From DASXTK01 sp036505485 (lineage in GTDB: Bacteria; Actinomycetota; Acidimicrobiia; Acidimicrobiales; VFJN01), in the NCBI GenBank assembly GCA_036505485.1, contig DASXTK010000429.1, positions 1 to 16,699 of the forward strand: a DNA stretch of 16,699 bases. The letters are read 5' to 3'. Under the pieces are notes generated by a model. That model saw nothing but the letters and a program-made list of their open reading frames with translations. It made no database searches and was not told where the DNA came from. This document shows positions 5,860 to 12,416 of this stretch, piece by piece. The translations under genes were made by a program, and so were the position numbers. The stretch's first letter is position 1. Each line of letters begins with the position of its first letter.

Positions 5860-7637
5860 TCAGCCGCGTCCTCCTGCGCAACTGGCGGGGCTACGAGAAG
5901 CTCAGCCTGACCTTCGGACCTGGACTGACCTTCGTCATCGCCGACAACGGTGTGGGCAAGACCAGCCTGGTGAACGGGGTGGCGTGGGCCATCTTCGGGC
6001 CGGCCGCCGGGGTCGACGCCGACGCGTCCATCCGCTCGGGGCGGGACGAGACCGTGGCCGAGGTCGACTTCACCATCGACGACACCGAGTACTCGGTCAC
6101 CCGCACCCTGCGGCGCACCGGCCGCAGCCGCGAAGCCGTCCAGGTGATGGTCGGGCCACCGGGCAGCGGCAAGTCGATCACCATCGGCGAGCTGGTGCGG
6201 CGTCTGGTCGGCTCGGTCGGCGTGCCGGCGGACACCCTGCCGCAGCTGATGTTCGTCCCGGAGATGCGGCTCACCCACGAGGGTCAGCTCTTCGCCGACG
6301 TGCAGGACCACCTGTCCGGCCTGCTCGGCATCGACAGCCTGCGCCGGGCCGCCCGCACCGCCGCCGAGATCGGTCGGGAGGCCGAGCGCGAGATCCGCAC
6401 GGCCCGGGAGGTGACCCTCTCCGACAACGGCGTCGACGCAGCCCGGGTCGCCATCGAGACGATCAAGACCGAGATGTCGCAGCTCGATGCCGCCCTCGTG
6501 GCCGATTCTGATCGTCGCCGGGCGCTGGACGGCGAACTGCGCCGACTCGACCAGTGGGCCAACTACGACCTGCGGGTCTCGCGTTACCAGGCGGCGTTGC
6601 AGCAGTTGGCCGCCGAGGCCCAGGCCGTCGGTCTCGATCCCGACCCCGACCGGGTGGCGCAGGAGGGCGAGCGCATCATCGACGTGGCCGACGAGGTCCG
6701 AGCGACTTTGGCCACGACTCGAGCGGAGCAGGGGCTGGTGGCCGGGTTGGTCGAGCAGCTGGAGTCCGCCGAGGGCGTGTGCCCGGTGTGCCTGCGGGCG
6801 CTGGACGAGTCCACGGCGGACCATGCCTCGGAACAGCACCGGGCCCGGTTGGTGGAGCTGGAGGCCCAACAGATCGCTGCGGATGCCCGCCGGTTGGAGA
6901 TCGAGGCCGCAGCCAAGAAGATCAGCACGGTGGCGTCGGCCCTGGCCCGGCTGCAACCGCCCGAGCCTCCCGATGTCCCCCGGCCCGACGTCGACGAGGC
7001 TGCTCTGGTGGCCCAGAAGGCCGCGCTCGACGCCACCATCGAGACCCAGCTGGGGCGGAAAGGCGCACTGGGCGAGCAGTTGCTGCAAGCCGAGCATCTC
7101 GTCCGCCAGGTCGAGGAGTCCCGGATCGCCTCGACCACGCTGGCGCAGCACCACGCGGTGCTGGCCGCGGCGTCCTCCCTGGCCGAGCTGGCGACCGCCG
7201 AGGCCGACGCCCGCACCGAGCAGGCCCTGGGGCCGGTCAGCGCCGCCATCGCGGACCGGTGGGCCGAGTTCTTCGTGGCCTCGCCGGCCCGGCCCCGTCT
7301 GGCCGGGGGCGGGAGCATCGAGTTGGGCCAGGCCGGCGGGTCGATTCCCTACGGGTCGTTCAGCGGCGGGGAGAAGACCCTGGCGTCGCTGCTCACCCGG
7401 CTGCTGTTCGTCACGTCGGCCAGCGGGCTGCGCAGCATGTGGCTGGACGAGCCGCTGGAGCATCTGGATCCGGCCAACCGCACCCGGCTGGCCCGGCTGC
7501 TGGCCCAGGTCACCCAGCCCGGCAATCACCTGCACCAGGTAGTGGTCACCACCTACGAGGAAGCCCTGGCCCGGGGCATGGTCGACCGCAGCGAGTCCAC
7601 CAACATCGTCTACGTCTCCACCGACGAGCTGCTCTGA
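5856..7637 (+). CDS. Small Rad50/SMC-like ATPase with zinc-hook motif
   Basis: A 593-residue ABC-type ATPase of the Rad50/SbcC/SMC class. The N-terminal half-site has FVIADNGVGKTS (Walker A, 29-37). Helical arms run about 150-300 and 315-460, with CPVC (309-312) at the turn, which is the Rad50 zinc-hook motif CxxC. The C-terminal half-site has SFSGGEKTLASLL (signature, 501-513), SMWLDEPLEHLD (Walker B and D-loop, 527-538) and VVVTTYE (562-568). It is shorter than Rad50 or SbcC, so the coiled arms are brief. No nuclease (Mre11/SbcD) gene is nearby. The GTG start overlaps the HTH stop (GTGA) and has GAGGGG 8 nt upstream. A GPPGSGKS at 100-107 fits the P-loop consensus but lies where Rad50 has a variable loop, so it is probably fortuitous. 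Confidence 0.93.
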   Translation: MISRVLLRNWRGYEKLSLTFGPGLTFVIADNGVGKTSLVNGVAWAIFGPAAGVDADASIRSGRDETVAEVDFTIDDTEYSVTRTLRRTGRSREAVQVMVGPPGSGKSITIGELVRRLVGSVGVPADTLPQLMFVPEMRLTHEGQLFADVQDHLSGLLGIDSLRRAARTAAEIGREAEREIRTAREVTLSDNGVDAARVAIETIKTEMSQLDAALVADSDRRRALDGELRRLDQWANYDLRVSRYQAALQQLAAEAQAVGLDPDPDRVAQEGERIIDVADEVRATLATTRAEQGLVAGLVEQLESAEGVCPVCLRALDESTADHASEQHRARLVELEAQQIAADARRLEIEAAAKKISTVASALARLQPPEPPDVPRPDVDEAALVAQKAALDATIETQLGRKGALGEQLLQAEHLVRQVEESRIASTTLAQHHAVLAAASSLAELATAEADARTEQALGPVSAAIADRWAEFFVASPARPRLAGGGSIELGQAGGSIPYGSFSGGEKTLASLLTRLLFVTSASGLRSMWLDEPLEHLDPANRTRLARLLAQVTQPGNHLHQVVVTTYEEALARGMVDRSESTNIVYVSTDELL

Positions 7638-7654
7638 TCTGATTCGAGGTTGGA

Positions 7655-7660
7655 TAGCGT
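7655..7660 (+). promoter_or_regulatory. Possible -10 box for a leaderless lipoprotein mRNA
   Basis: TAGCGT fits the loose TANNNT actinobacterial -10 and ends 6 nt before the GTG at 7667, the spacing expected if transcription starts at the start codon. No ribosome binding site and no clear -35 box are visible in the 29-nt gap after the ATPase gene. Weak, but it would separate this gene from the six-gene operon. Confidence 0.3.
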
Positions 7661-7666
7661 CCCCGT

Positions 7667-8644
7667 GTGCTGCGCAGAGTGGTCGTCGGGGTCCTGGCCG
7701 GAGCTCTCGTGGTGGCTGGCTGTTCCAGCGACGACGACAGCGACGCAACGTCCGCCACCACCGACACGACCACCCGGCCGACCGCACCGACGGTCGAGGA
7801 CCTCCTGGCCGAGGGTCGTCCGCTCGACATCGCCCACGCCGGCGGCGAGAGGGACTATCCCAAGGAGACGCTCTTCGCGTTCTCCGAGGCGGCCAAGGCC
7901 GGCGCCGATGTCCTGGAGATGGACGTCCACCTCAGCCAGGACGGCCAGATCGTCGCCATCCACAACGACACCGTGGACGCCACCACCAACGGCCACGGCG
8001 CCGTGGCGAACATCACCGCCGCGGCACTGGGCAAGCTCGACGCCGCCTATTGGTTCGCCCCCGGCTGCGGCACCTGCGATGACCAACCGGACGAGGACTA
8101 CAAGTACCGCGGTGTCCGCACCGGCGACACCAACGTGCCGGATGGCTACGACCCAACCGACTTCGGCATCGCCACCCTCCAGGAGATCTTCGCCCGCTTC
8201 CCGGACAAGGTGCTGGACATCGAGATCAAGGGCGAAGGCGAGGTCGGGAAGGCCACGGCCAAGGCCCTGGCCGACGAGATCGACGGCGCCGGACGCACCG
8301 ACTCGGTCGTCGTGGTCAGCTTCGACCAGGCCACCGTCGACGAGTTCCACAGCCTGGCGCCCGATGTCGCGGTCAGCCCCGGCGTCGACGCCTTGACCTC
8401 CTGGTTCCTCCAGAACACCCGGCTCGACGGCTACTCCATCCTCCAGGTGCCGCCGTCGTTCGAGGGTATCGAGGTGGTCACGCCGGAAACCCTGGCCCGA
8501 GCCCACAACGAGGGTCTGGCCGTTTGGGTGTGGATGAACGAGGACGGCCAGGACACGCCCGAGTACTACCAAACACTGCTGGACATGGGCGTCAACGGCA
8601 TCATCGCCGACCACCCCGGCGCGCTGGCCGAGCTGATGCGCTGA
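7667..8644 (+). CDS. Glycerophosphodiester phosphodiesterase-like lipoprotein
   Basis: A 325-residue exported lipoprotein: a basic start, a hydrophobic segment and the lipobox VVAGC (lipid-carrying C19), then an Asp/Thr-rich linker to about residue 45. The GDPD TIM-barrel follows, with IAHAGG (H57), LEMDVHLSQDG (E84, D86), VAIHND (second catalytic His, H99), LDIEIKGE (E176, K178) and a closing VNGIIADHPG. The family hydrolyses glycerophosphodiesters to glycerol-3-phosphate plus an alcohol. Oddly the usual HRG...PENT is HAGG...PKET, changing a conserved Arg and shifting the acidic residue, so substrate or activity may differ. A CGTC pair (134-137) may form a disulfide. GTG start; the gene ends 1 nt before the methyltransferase. 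Confidence 0.9.
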   Translation: MLRRVVVGVLAGALVVAGCSSDDDSDATSATTDTTTRPTAPTVEDLLAEGRPLDIAHAGGERDYPKETLFAFSEAAKAGADVLEMDVHLSQDGQIVAIHNDTVDATTNGHGAVANITAAALGKLDAAYWFAPGCGTCDDQPDEDYKYRGVRTGDTNVPDGYDPTDFGIATLQEIFARFPDKVLDIEIKGEGEVGKATAKALADEIDGAGRTDSVVVVSFDQATVDEFHSLAPDVAVSPGVDALTSWFLQNTRLDGYSILQVPPSFEGIEVVTPETLARAHNEGLAVWVWMNEDGQDTPEYYQTLLDMGVNGIIADHPGALAELMR

Positions 8645-8645
8645 G

Positions 8646-9479
8646 ATGTCGTTCGTGAGCAGCAGCGACCCGGTTCCGAAGCTGTCGATCGAGGACATCT
8701 ACGGTTACCCCGAGGAGAGCCTGGAGCAGCTGGACGCCCTCATGGACACGAGCCTGCAGCCTCGGGGTCCTGACGTCCTGTACGACTTCGTCGGGAAGCT
8801 GGGGCTCGGTCCTGGCGCCCGGGTGCTGGACCTGGGGTGCCGCGATGGCCGACAGCTCCTGGAGCTGAACCGCCGGTTCGGTTGTGTCGGCGTCGGCTTG
8901 GAACCCCTCGCCGCCAACCTGAACCGGGCTCCTGAAAGCCTGCGCCTGGTCCGGGCGGTGGGTGAGGCGATGCCGTGCGCCTCCGGGTCGTTCGACCTGG
9001 TCTGGGTGCGGGACGTGCTGGTCCACGTAGAGCCATTGGTCGAGGCGTTCGCCGAATGCCGCCGCGTCCTGCGGCCCGGCGGAGCCGTGCTGGTGTTCCA
9101 GATGTTCGCCACCGACTGGCTGGACCAGCGTGAGGCCGATCGACTGTGGCCTCCGCTCTCCGTGGTGCCACAGAACACCGACCGCGAGTACTTCGACGAG
9201 GCCATCGCCGCGGCTGGCCTCCGCATCGAACTGCGCGACGAGCTGGCCAGCGAGTGGCGGGAACACAACGAAGAACAGGACGACGACGGCCGCAGCCCCC
9301 GGGAACGCCGCCTGACCAGCCGCCAACTCCTCTGGGCCGCCCGCCTCCTCCGCCAACCCACCCTTTACAAACAAGCCTGGGGCAACTCCCTCTACGCCCT
9401 AGAACTATCCGGCACCCTCTGGGGCATCTACCAAATGCTCGGGAAGCTAAGCCCCGCCCTCTACCTCCTCAGGGCCTAG
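8646..9479 (+). CDS. Class I SAM-dependent methyltransferase
   Basis: A 277-residue Rossmann-fold methyltransferase of the UbiE/Methyltransf_11 type. Motif I is VLDLGCRDG (60-68), the ribose-binding acidic residue is in GVGLEPL (E86), the motif around SFDLVWVRDVLVHV (115-128) matches the usual FD.v....v..h segment, and VLRPGG (141-146) is the post-motif loop. A charged stretch (EWREHNEEQDDDGRS, about 204-218) and a helical C-terminal tail are unlike the core family; the tail may bind substrate. The substrate is unknown. The ATG comes 1 nt after the lipoprotein stop, so the two are co-transcribed. From about 9290 the coding strand becomes C-rich and G-poor compared with the earlier part. Confidence 0.9.
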   Translation: MSFVSSSDPVPKLSIEDIYGYPEESLEQLDALMDTSLQPRGPDVLYDFVGKLGLGPGARVLDLGCRDGRQLLELNRRFGCVGVGLEPLAANLNRAPESLRLVRAVGEAMPCASGSFDLVWVRDVLVHVEPLVEAFAECRRVLRPGGAVLVFQMFATDWLDQREADRLWPPLSVVPQNTDREYFDEAIAAAGLRIELRDELASEWREHNEEQDDDGRSPRERRLTSRQLLWAARLLRQPTLYKQAWGNSLYALELSGTLWGIYQMLGKLSPALYLLRA

Positions 9480-9491
9480 GGCAATTTCTGG

Positions 9492-9543
9492 CGTTCTGTG
9501 ACCTGTATGTCGCGCTCTGGCGCGACATACAGGTCACAGAACG
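9492..9543. repeat. Perfect 24-bp inverted repeat with 4-nt loop
   Basis: Bases 9492-9515 and 9520-9543 are exact reverse complements around the loop tctg. It begins 12 nt after the methyltransferase stop, so it may end that transcript, although no T-run follows. Its right arm contains acaggtcaca, which also occurs singly in repeat copy A (185-194), as if copy A had kept only half of this hairpin. It lies in the convergent intergenic region together with repeat copy B. Confidence 0.92.
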
Positions 9544-9639
9544 ATGAAGGACCCCCACCCGACCACCGAGGGCAGTCAGGGGTCAGGTCGACGGCACGGA
9601 GCGAAGCGACCGGGCCGTCGGGCTGCGCCCTTGACGGCC

Positions 9640-9657
9640 CGGACACGGACACGGACA
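9640..9657 (+). repeat. Triple hexamer tandem repeat (CGGACA)x3
   Basis: Three exact head-to-tail CGGACA units start at the end of the conserved 19-mer of copy B. Copy A has only one unit there, so this is a local expansion within the element. Confidence 0.85.
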
Positions 9658-9667
9658 CAATGGAACG

Positions 9668-9692
9668 AAGCCAGCCCCTCGGGGGCTGGCTT
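9668..9692 (-). terminator. Terminator hairpin after the carbon-nitrogen hydrolase gene
   Basis: An 11-bp perfect stem (9668-9678 with 9682-9692, loop tcg) is identical in its arms to the hairpin at 326-350. It lies 14 nt beyond the hydrolase stop codon on the minus strand and is followed there by a moderately T-rich stretch, as at the first copy. Confidence 0.75.
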
Positions 9693-9706
9693 GGGAGCCA
9701 TCGTTG

Positions 9707-10468
9707 TCAGTCCCCCAGCACAGGGATGGCCTGGCGGACTTCGGTGACTCGTTCGGCGAGGGCTTCGCCGACCACAACGCCGGACGAAACTTCGTCGGCG
9801 GAGGCGACCACCGTTCCGTAGGGGTCGATGATGGCGCTGGAGCCGCAGAAGGTCACGGAGCCGTCGGTTCCCACCCGGTTGGCGGCGGCCATGTAGCACT
9901 GGTTCTCGATGGCCCGGGCCGCCAGCAGCGTCGACCAGTGGCGCAGCCGCGGAAACGGCCAGGCCGACGCCACGACGAACAGCTCGGTGCCGGCGACCGC
10001 CAGCGGGTGATACAGCATCGGGAAGCGCAGGTCGAAGCACACCGTCAGCCCCACCTGCAGTCCTCCCAGGGGGAGCTGCCCGACCGCATCTCCCGGGGTG
10101 AACACGGAAGGCTCCCCGCCTGGCCCCCACAGGTGGACCTTGCGATACGCACCGAGGAGAGACCCCGGGCCGTCGGTGACCGCGACCGAGTTGAAGATCC
10201 GGTCCCCGACCCGCTCGGTCAGACCGGAGATGACCACCACCCCGGCGCGGGCAGCCTCCTCCATGAGACGAGCCAGATAGCGGCTCGACGACCATTCCTC
10301 GGCGCACGCCGGCACCAAAGACATGTCGTAGCCGACATCGGCCAGCTCCGGCAGCACGACGACCTCGGCCCCACGCTCCGCGGCAGCCATGACGAGCCCC
10401 GCGGCGGTATCAGCGTTCGCGGAGACGTCACCGGCTACACAATCCATCTGGGCCACCGCGATCCACAT
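9707..10468 (-). CDS. Carbon-nitrogen hydrolase (nitrilase superfamily)
   Basis: A 253-residue single-domain nitrilase-superfamily amidohydrolase with the full catalytic triad: E41 (VVLPELADVGYD), K110 (AYRKVHLWG) and C144 (LTVCFDLRFP). These enzymes hydrolyse non-peptide C-N bonds of small amides. The motif set is closest to the Nit/omega-amidase and carbamoyl-amide branches; the exact substrate is not readable. The ATG at 10468 (MWIAVAQ) begins directly at the first beta strand of the family. The gene is divergent from the amino-acid transporter operon with only 28 bp between the starts, which suggests the transporter may import a nitrogen compound related to this enzyme. It ends at a terminator hairpin inside repeat copy B. 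Confidence 0.93.
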   Translation of the reverse strand: MWIAVAQMDCVAGDVSANADTAAGLVMAAAERGAEVVVLPELADVGYDMSLVPACAEEWSSSRYLARLMEEAARAGVVVISGLTERVGDRIFNSVAVTDGPGSLLGAYRKVHLWGPGGEPSVFTPGDAVGQLPLGGLQVGLTVCFDLRFPMLYHPLAVAGTELFVVASAWPFPRLRHWSTLLAARAIENQCYMAAANRVGTDGSVTFCGSSAIIDPYGTVVASADEVSSGVVVGEALAERVTEVRQAIPVLGD

Positions 10469-10484
10469 GTCCGCCAGCTTGCCT

Positions 10485-10492
10485 GAAGGAGG
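10485..10492 (+). promoter_or_regulatory. Strong ribosome binding site for the binding protein
   Basis: GAAGGAGG lies 4 nt upstream of the GTG at 10497 and is the best Shine-Dalgarno match in the window. It supports this GTG over the in-frame ATG at 10512. The whole divergent gap is 28 bp, so the transporter promoter probably lies inside the hydrolase coding region. Confidence 0.75.
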
Positions 10493-10496
10493 TCCC

Positions 10497-11372
10497 GTGC
10501 CCATTCGAGTAATGGCGCGCGCGCTCGCTGCCCTGGCCATTGCCAGTGCTCTGGTCACCGCCGGCTGTGGCGACGACGACGACACCGCCGCGAACGACAA
10601 CGGCACGGAAGGTTCCTGCGCCATGGGCGACCTCAACCTGGTCTCGGACGGCGAGCTGACCCTCGGCACGGACAACCCGGCCTTCCCGCCCTGGTTCGAG
10701 GACGACGAACCCAACAACGGCAAGGGGTTCGAGTCCGCCGTGGCCTATGCGATCGCCGACGAGCTGGGCTTCGCCAAGGACGACGTGACCTGGACCACGG
10801 TGGCGTTCAACAACGCCTTCGCCCCAGGCGACAAGGATTTCGACTTCGACATCAACCAGGTCTCGATCAGCCCGGAGCGCAAGCAAGCCGTCGACTTCAG
10901 CGAGGGCTACTACGACGTCAACCAGGCGATCGTCGGCTTCCAGGACTCCCCCGCCGCCACGGCCACCACCGTCGGACAGCTACAAGGCTTGAAGCTCGGC
11001 GCCCAGCTGGGAACTACGAGCCTGGCCTTCATCCAGGAAGTCATCAAGCCCACCAGCGAACCCTTCGTCTACAACGACAACAACGCAGCCAAGGCCGCTC
11101 TCGACGCCCGACAGGTCGACGCCATCGTGCTCGACCTGCCCACCGCCTTCTACGTCAGCTCGACCGAGATCGAGGGCACCACGGTGATCGGCCAGTTCCC
11201 GGCCACCGCCGTGGCCCCGGAGCAGTTCGGCATGGTGTTCGAGAAGGGCAACCCGCTGCGGGACTGCGTCGATCAGGCGCTGACCCGGCTGAAGGACAGC
11301 GGCAAGCTCGACCAGATCGAACAGGAATGGCTGTCCGACTACGTCGACGCGCCGGTCATCCCGGTCAACTGA
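10497..11372 (+). CDS. Amino-acid ABC transporter substrate-binding lipoprotein
   Basis: A 291-residue lipoprotein: a basic N-terminus, a hydrophobic alanine-rich segment and the lipobox LVTAGC (C24), then an Asp-rich linker. The mature part is a family-3 bacterial solute-binding protein for polar amino acids: LTLGTDNPAFPPWF at the first strand, GFESAVAYAIADELG, FDFDINQVSISPERKQAVDFSEGYYDVNQAI (the family signature region) and VDAIVLDLPTAFY in the second lobe. The conserved ligand aspartate is expected in the VDAIVLDLP region. It captures substrate outside the membrane and delivers it to the permease encoded downstream. A 177-nt gap containing a large inverted repeat separates it from the permease, which may lower downstream expression. 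Ligand identity is unknown. Confidence 0.93.
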   Translation: MPIRVMARALAALAIASALVTAGCGDDDDTAANDNGTEGSCAMGDLNLVSDGELTLGTDNPAFPPWFEDDEPNNGKGFESAVAYAIADELGFAKDDVTWTTVAFNNAFAPGDKDFDFDINQVSISPERKQAVDFSEGYYDVNQAIVGFQDSPAATATTVGQLQGLKLGAQLGTTSLAFIQEVIKPTSEPFVYNDNNAAKAALDARQVDAIVLDLPTAFYVSSTEIEGTTVIGQFPATAVAPEQFGMVFEKGNPLRDCVDQALTRLKDSGKLDQIEQEWLSDYVDAPVIPVN

Positions 11373-11377
11373 GCACG

Positions 11378-11544
11378 AGTGCACCCCCGCACGAGTGAGG
11401 CGCACGTGCCTCGACGGCCAGATGACGCCGCTCGCTGCACCGCGACGACATTGAAACCGCTGGGGGGTTCCTGCGTCGCCGCGGCGCACCGAGCGACGCC
11501 CCTGACTCGCCGATCCACGCACGTCACTCGTGCGGGGGTGCACT
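11378..11544. repeat. 167-bp near-palindromic element between transporter genes
   Basis: The outer 21 bp (11378-11398 and 11524-11544) are perfect inverted repeats. Inside, 11424-11449 and 11475-11500 pair at 21 of 26 positions, and most of the mismatches become G-U pairs in RNA. The centre (11453-11471) adds gaaacc/ggttcc pairing around a short loop. The whole fragment thus folds into one long stem. It has no open frame with family likeness. It fills the gap between the binding-protein stop and the permease start, its right arm ending 5 nt before the GTG. A MITE-like insertion or an attenuating/mRNA-stabilising hairpin are both possible. Confidence 0.85.
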
Positions 11545-11549
11545 AGAAG

Positions 11550-12416
11550 GTGACACCCGAGGAGGATCAACGCCCCAGGCGCCCGCCGGAACGCAGCCCG
11601 CGGGCGATGGCCGAACGGGCCCAACGCACCCAGGCGGTGCTGATCGCCTTGGTCAGCTCGATCGTCGTGTTCGGCGTAGCGGTGCTGGTGGTGGTCAATG
11701 CCCCGGGCTGGGACGAGGTGCGGCAAAGCTTCTTCTCCTGGAACGACTTCGTCGACTCGTTCCCCGACATCGTCTCGGCGTTCTGGCTCAACGTGAGGGT
11801 GTTCGTCATCGCCGAGGTCTTCATCCTGATCCTCGCCCTAGGCCTGGCCCTGGCCCGCAGCTCCCGGGCCCCGGTCCTGTTCCCGTTGCGGCTGGCGTCG
11901 ACGGTCTACGTCGATCTGCTGCGGGGGATCCCCGTGCTGCTGGTCCTGTTCCTGCTGGGCTTCGGCGTGCCAGCGCTCCGACTGAGCGGGGTGCCCACCG
12001 ACCCGATCTTCTGGGCCACCGTCGCCCTGATCCTGAGCTACTCGGCCTACGTGTCAGAGGTGTACCGGTCGGGGATCGACTCGGTGCACGAGAGCCAGCG
12101 GGCCGCGGCCCGGTCGCTGGGGTTGACCAGCACCCAGGCCATGCGGTTCGTGGTCCTGCCCCAGGCCATCCGCCGGGTGATCCCGCCGCTGCTCAACGAC
12201 TTCATCGCACTGCAGAAGGAGACCGCCCTGGTGGGGGTGCTGGGTCCGATCGAGGCCGCCCGCCAAGCCCAGATCTACTCGTCGCGCAACTTCAACTTCA
12301 CCAGCTATGTGGCTGCGGCGGTGATCTTCCTGGCCGTCACCATCCCGCTGACCCGGTTCACCGACTGGTTGATCGGCCGGCAGCGCACCCGGATCAGCGG
12401 CGGACGGCTGGCGTGA
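11550..12416 (+). CDS. Amino-acid ABC transporter permease
   Basis: A 288-residue membrane permease of the HisM/GlnP type. Membrane segments can be seen at about 28-50, 80-103, 117-142, 155-168 and 249-265. The cytoplasmic EAA loop that docks the ATPase is AYVSEVYRSGIDSVHESQRAAARSLGL (about 166-192), followed by the family's VVLPQAIRRVIPPLLNDFI. The charged, proline-rich first 25 residues are extra. The start is uncertain: GTG at 11550 has only an overlapping AGAAGG, and the ATG at 11607 would trim 19 residues without affecting the domain. The end overlaps the ATPase start by 4 nt (GTGA). It should form the channel, probably as a homodimer, because no second permease gene is present. Confidence 0.93.
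   Translation: MTPEEDQRPRRPPERSPRAMAERAQRTQAVLIALVSSIVVFGVAVLVVVNAPGWDEVRQSFFSWNDFVDSFPDIVSAFWLNVRVFVIAEVFILILALGLALARSSRAPVLFPLRLASTVYVDLLRGIPVLLVLFLLGFGVPALRLSGVPTDPIFWATVALILSYSAYVSEVYRSGIDSVHESQRAAARSLGLTSTQAMRFVVLPQAIRRVIPPLLNDFIALQKETALVGVLGPIEAARQAQIYSSRNFNFTSYVAAAVIFLAVTIPLTRFTDWLIGRQRTRISGGRLA

Larger units (their letters stand above)
9529..9697. repeat. Structured intergenic repeat, copy B
   Basis: Second copy of the element at 185-355. Shared blocks are acaggtcaca (9529-9538), aaggaccc (9547-9554), gagggcagtcaggggtc (9568-9584), the exact 19-mer gcccttgacggcccggaca (9627-9645), acacaatggaa and the terminator hairpin. A stem CGACGGC/GCCGTCG (9589-9595 with 9614-9620) sits at the same place as the copy A hairpin but with other bases. 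Directly after the 19-mer, CGGACA is repeated three times (9640-9657), which copy A lacks. No coding potential is apparent. Confidence 0.75.

Noticed and set aside
6153..6176. Second P-loop-like motif (GPPGSGKS) in the Rad50-like ATPase
   Set aside because: It matches the Walker A consensus by letters but falls in the variable loop region of the Rad50 N-terminal lobe and has no matching second Walker B; most likely chance.
5556..7787. Long minus-strand open frame (743 codons) opposite the HTH and ATPase genes
   Set aside because: It is the antisense shadow of GC-rich coding sequence; the translation is low-complexity and without family motifs, while the plus-strand proteins have complete motifs.
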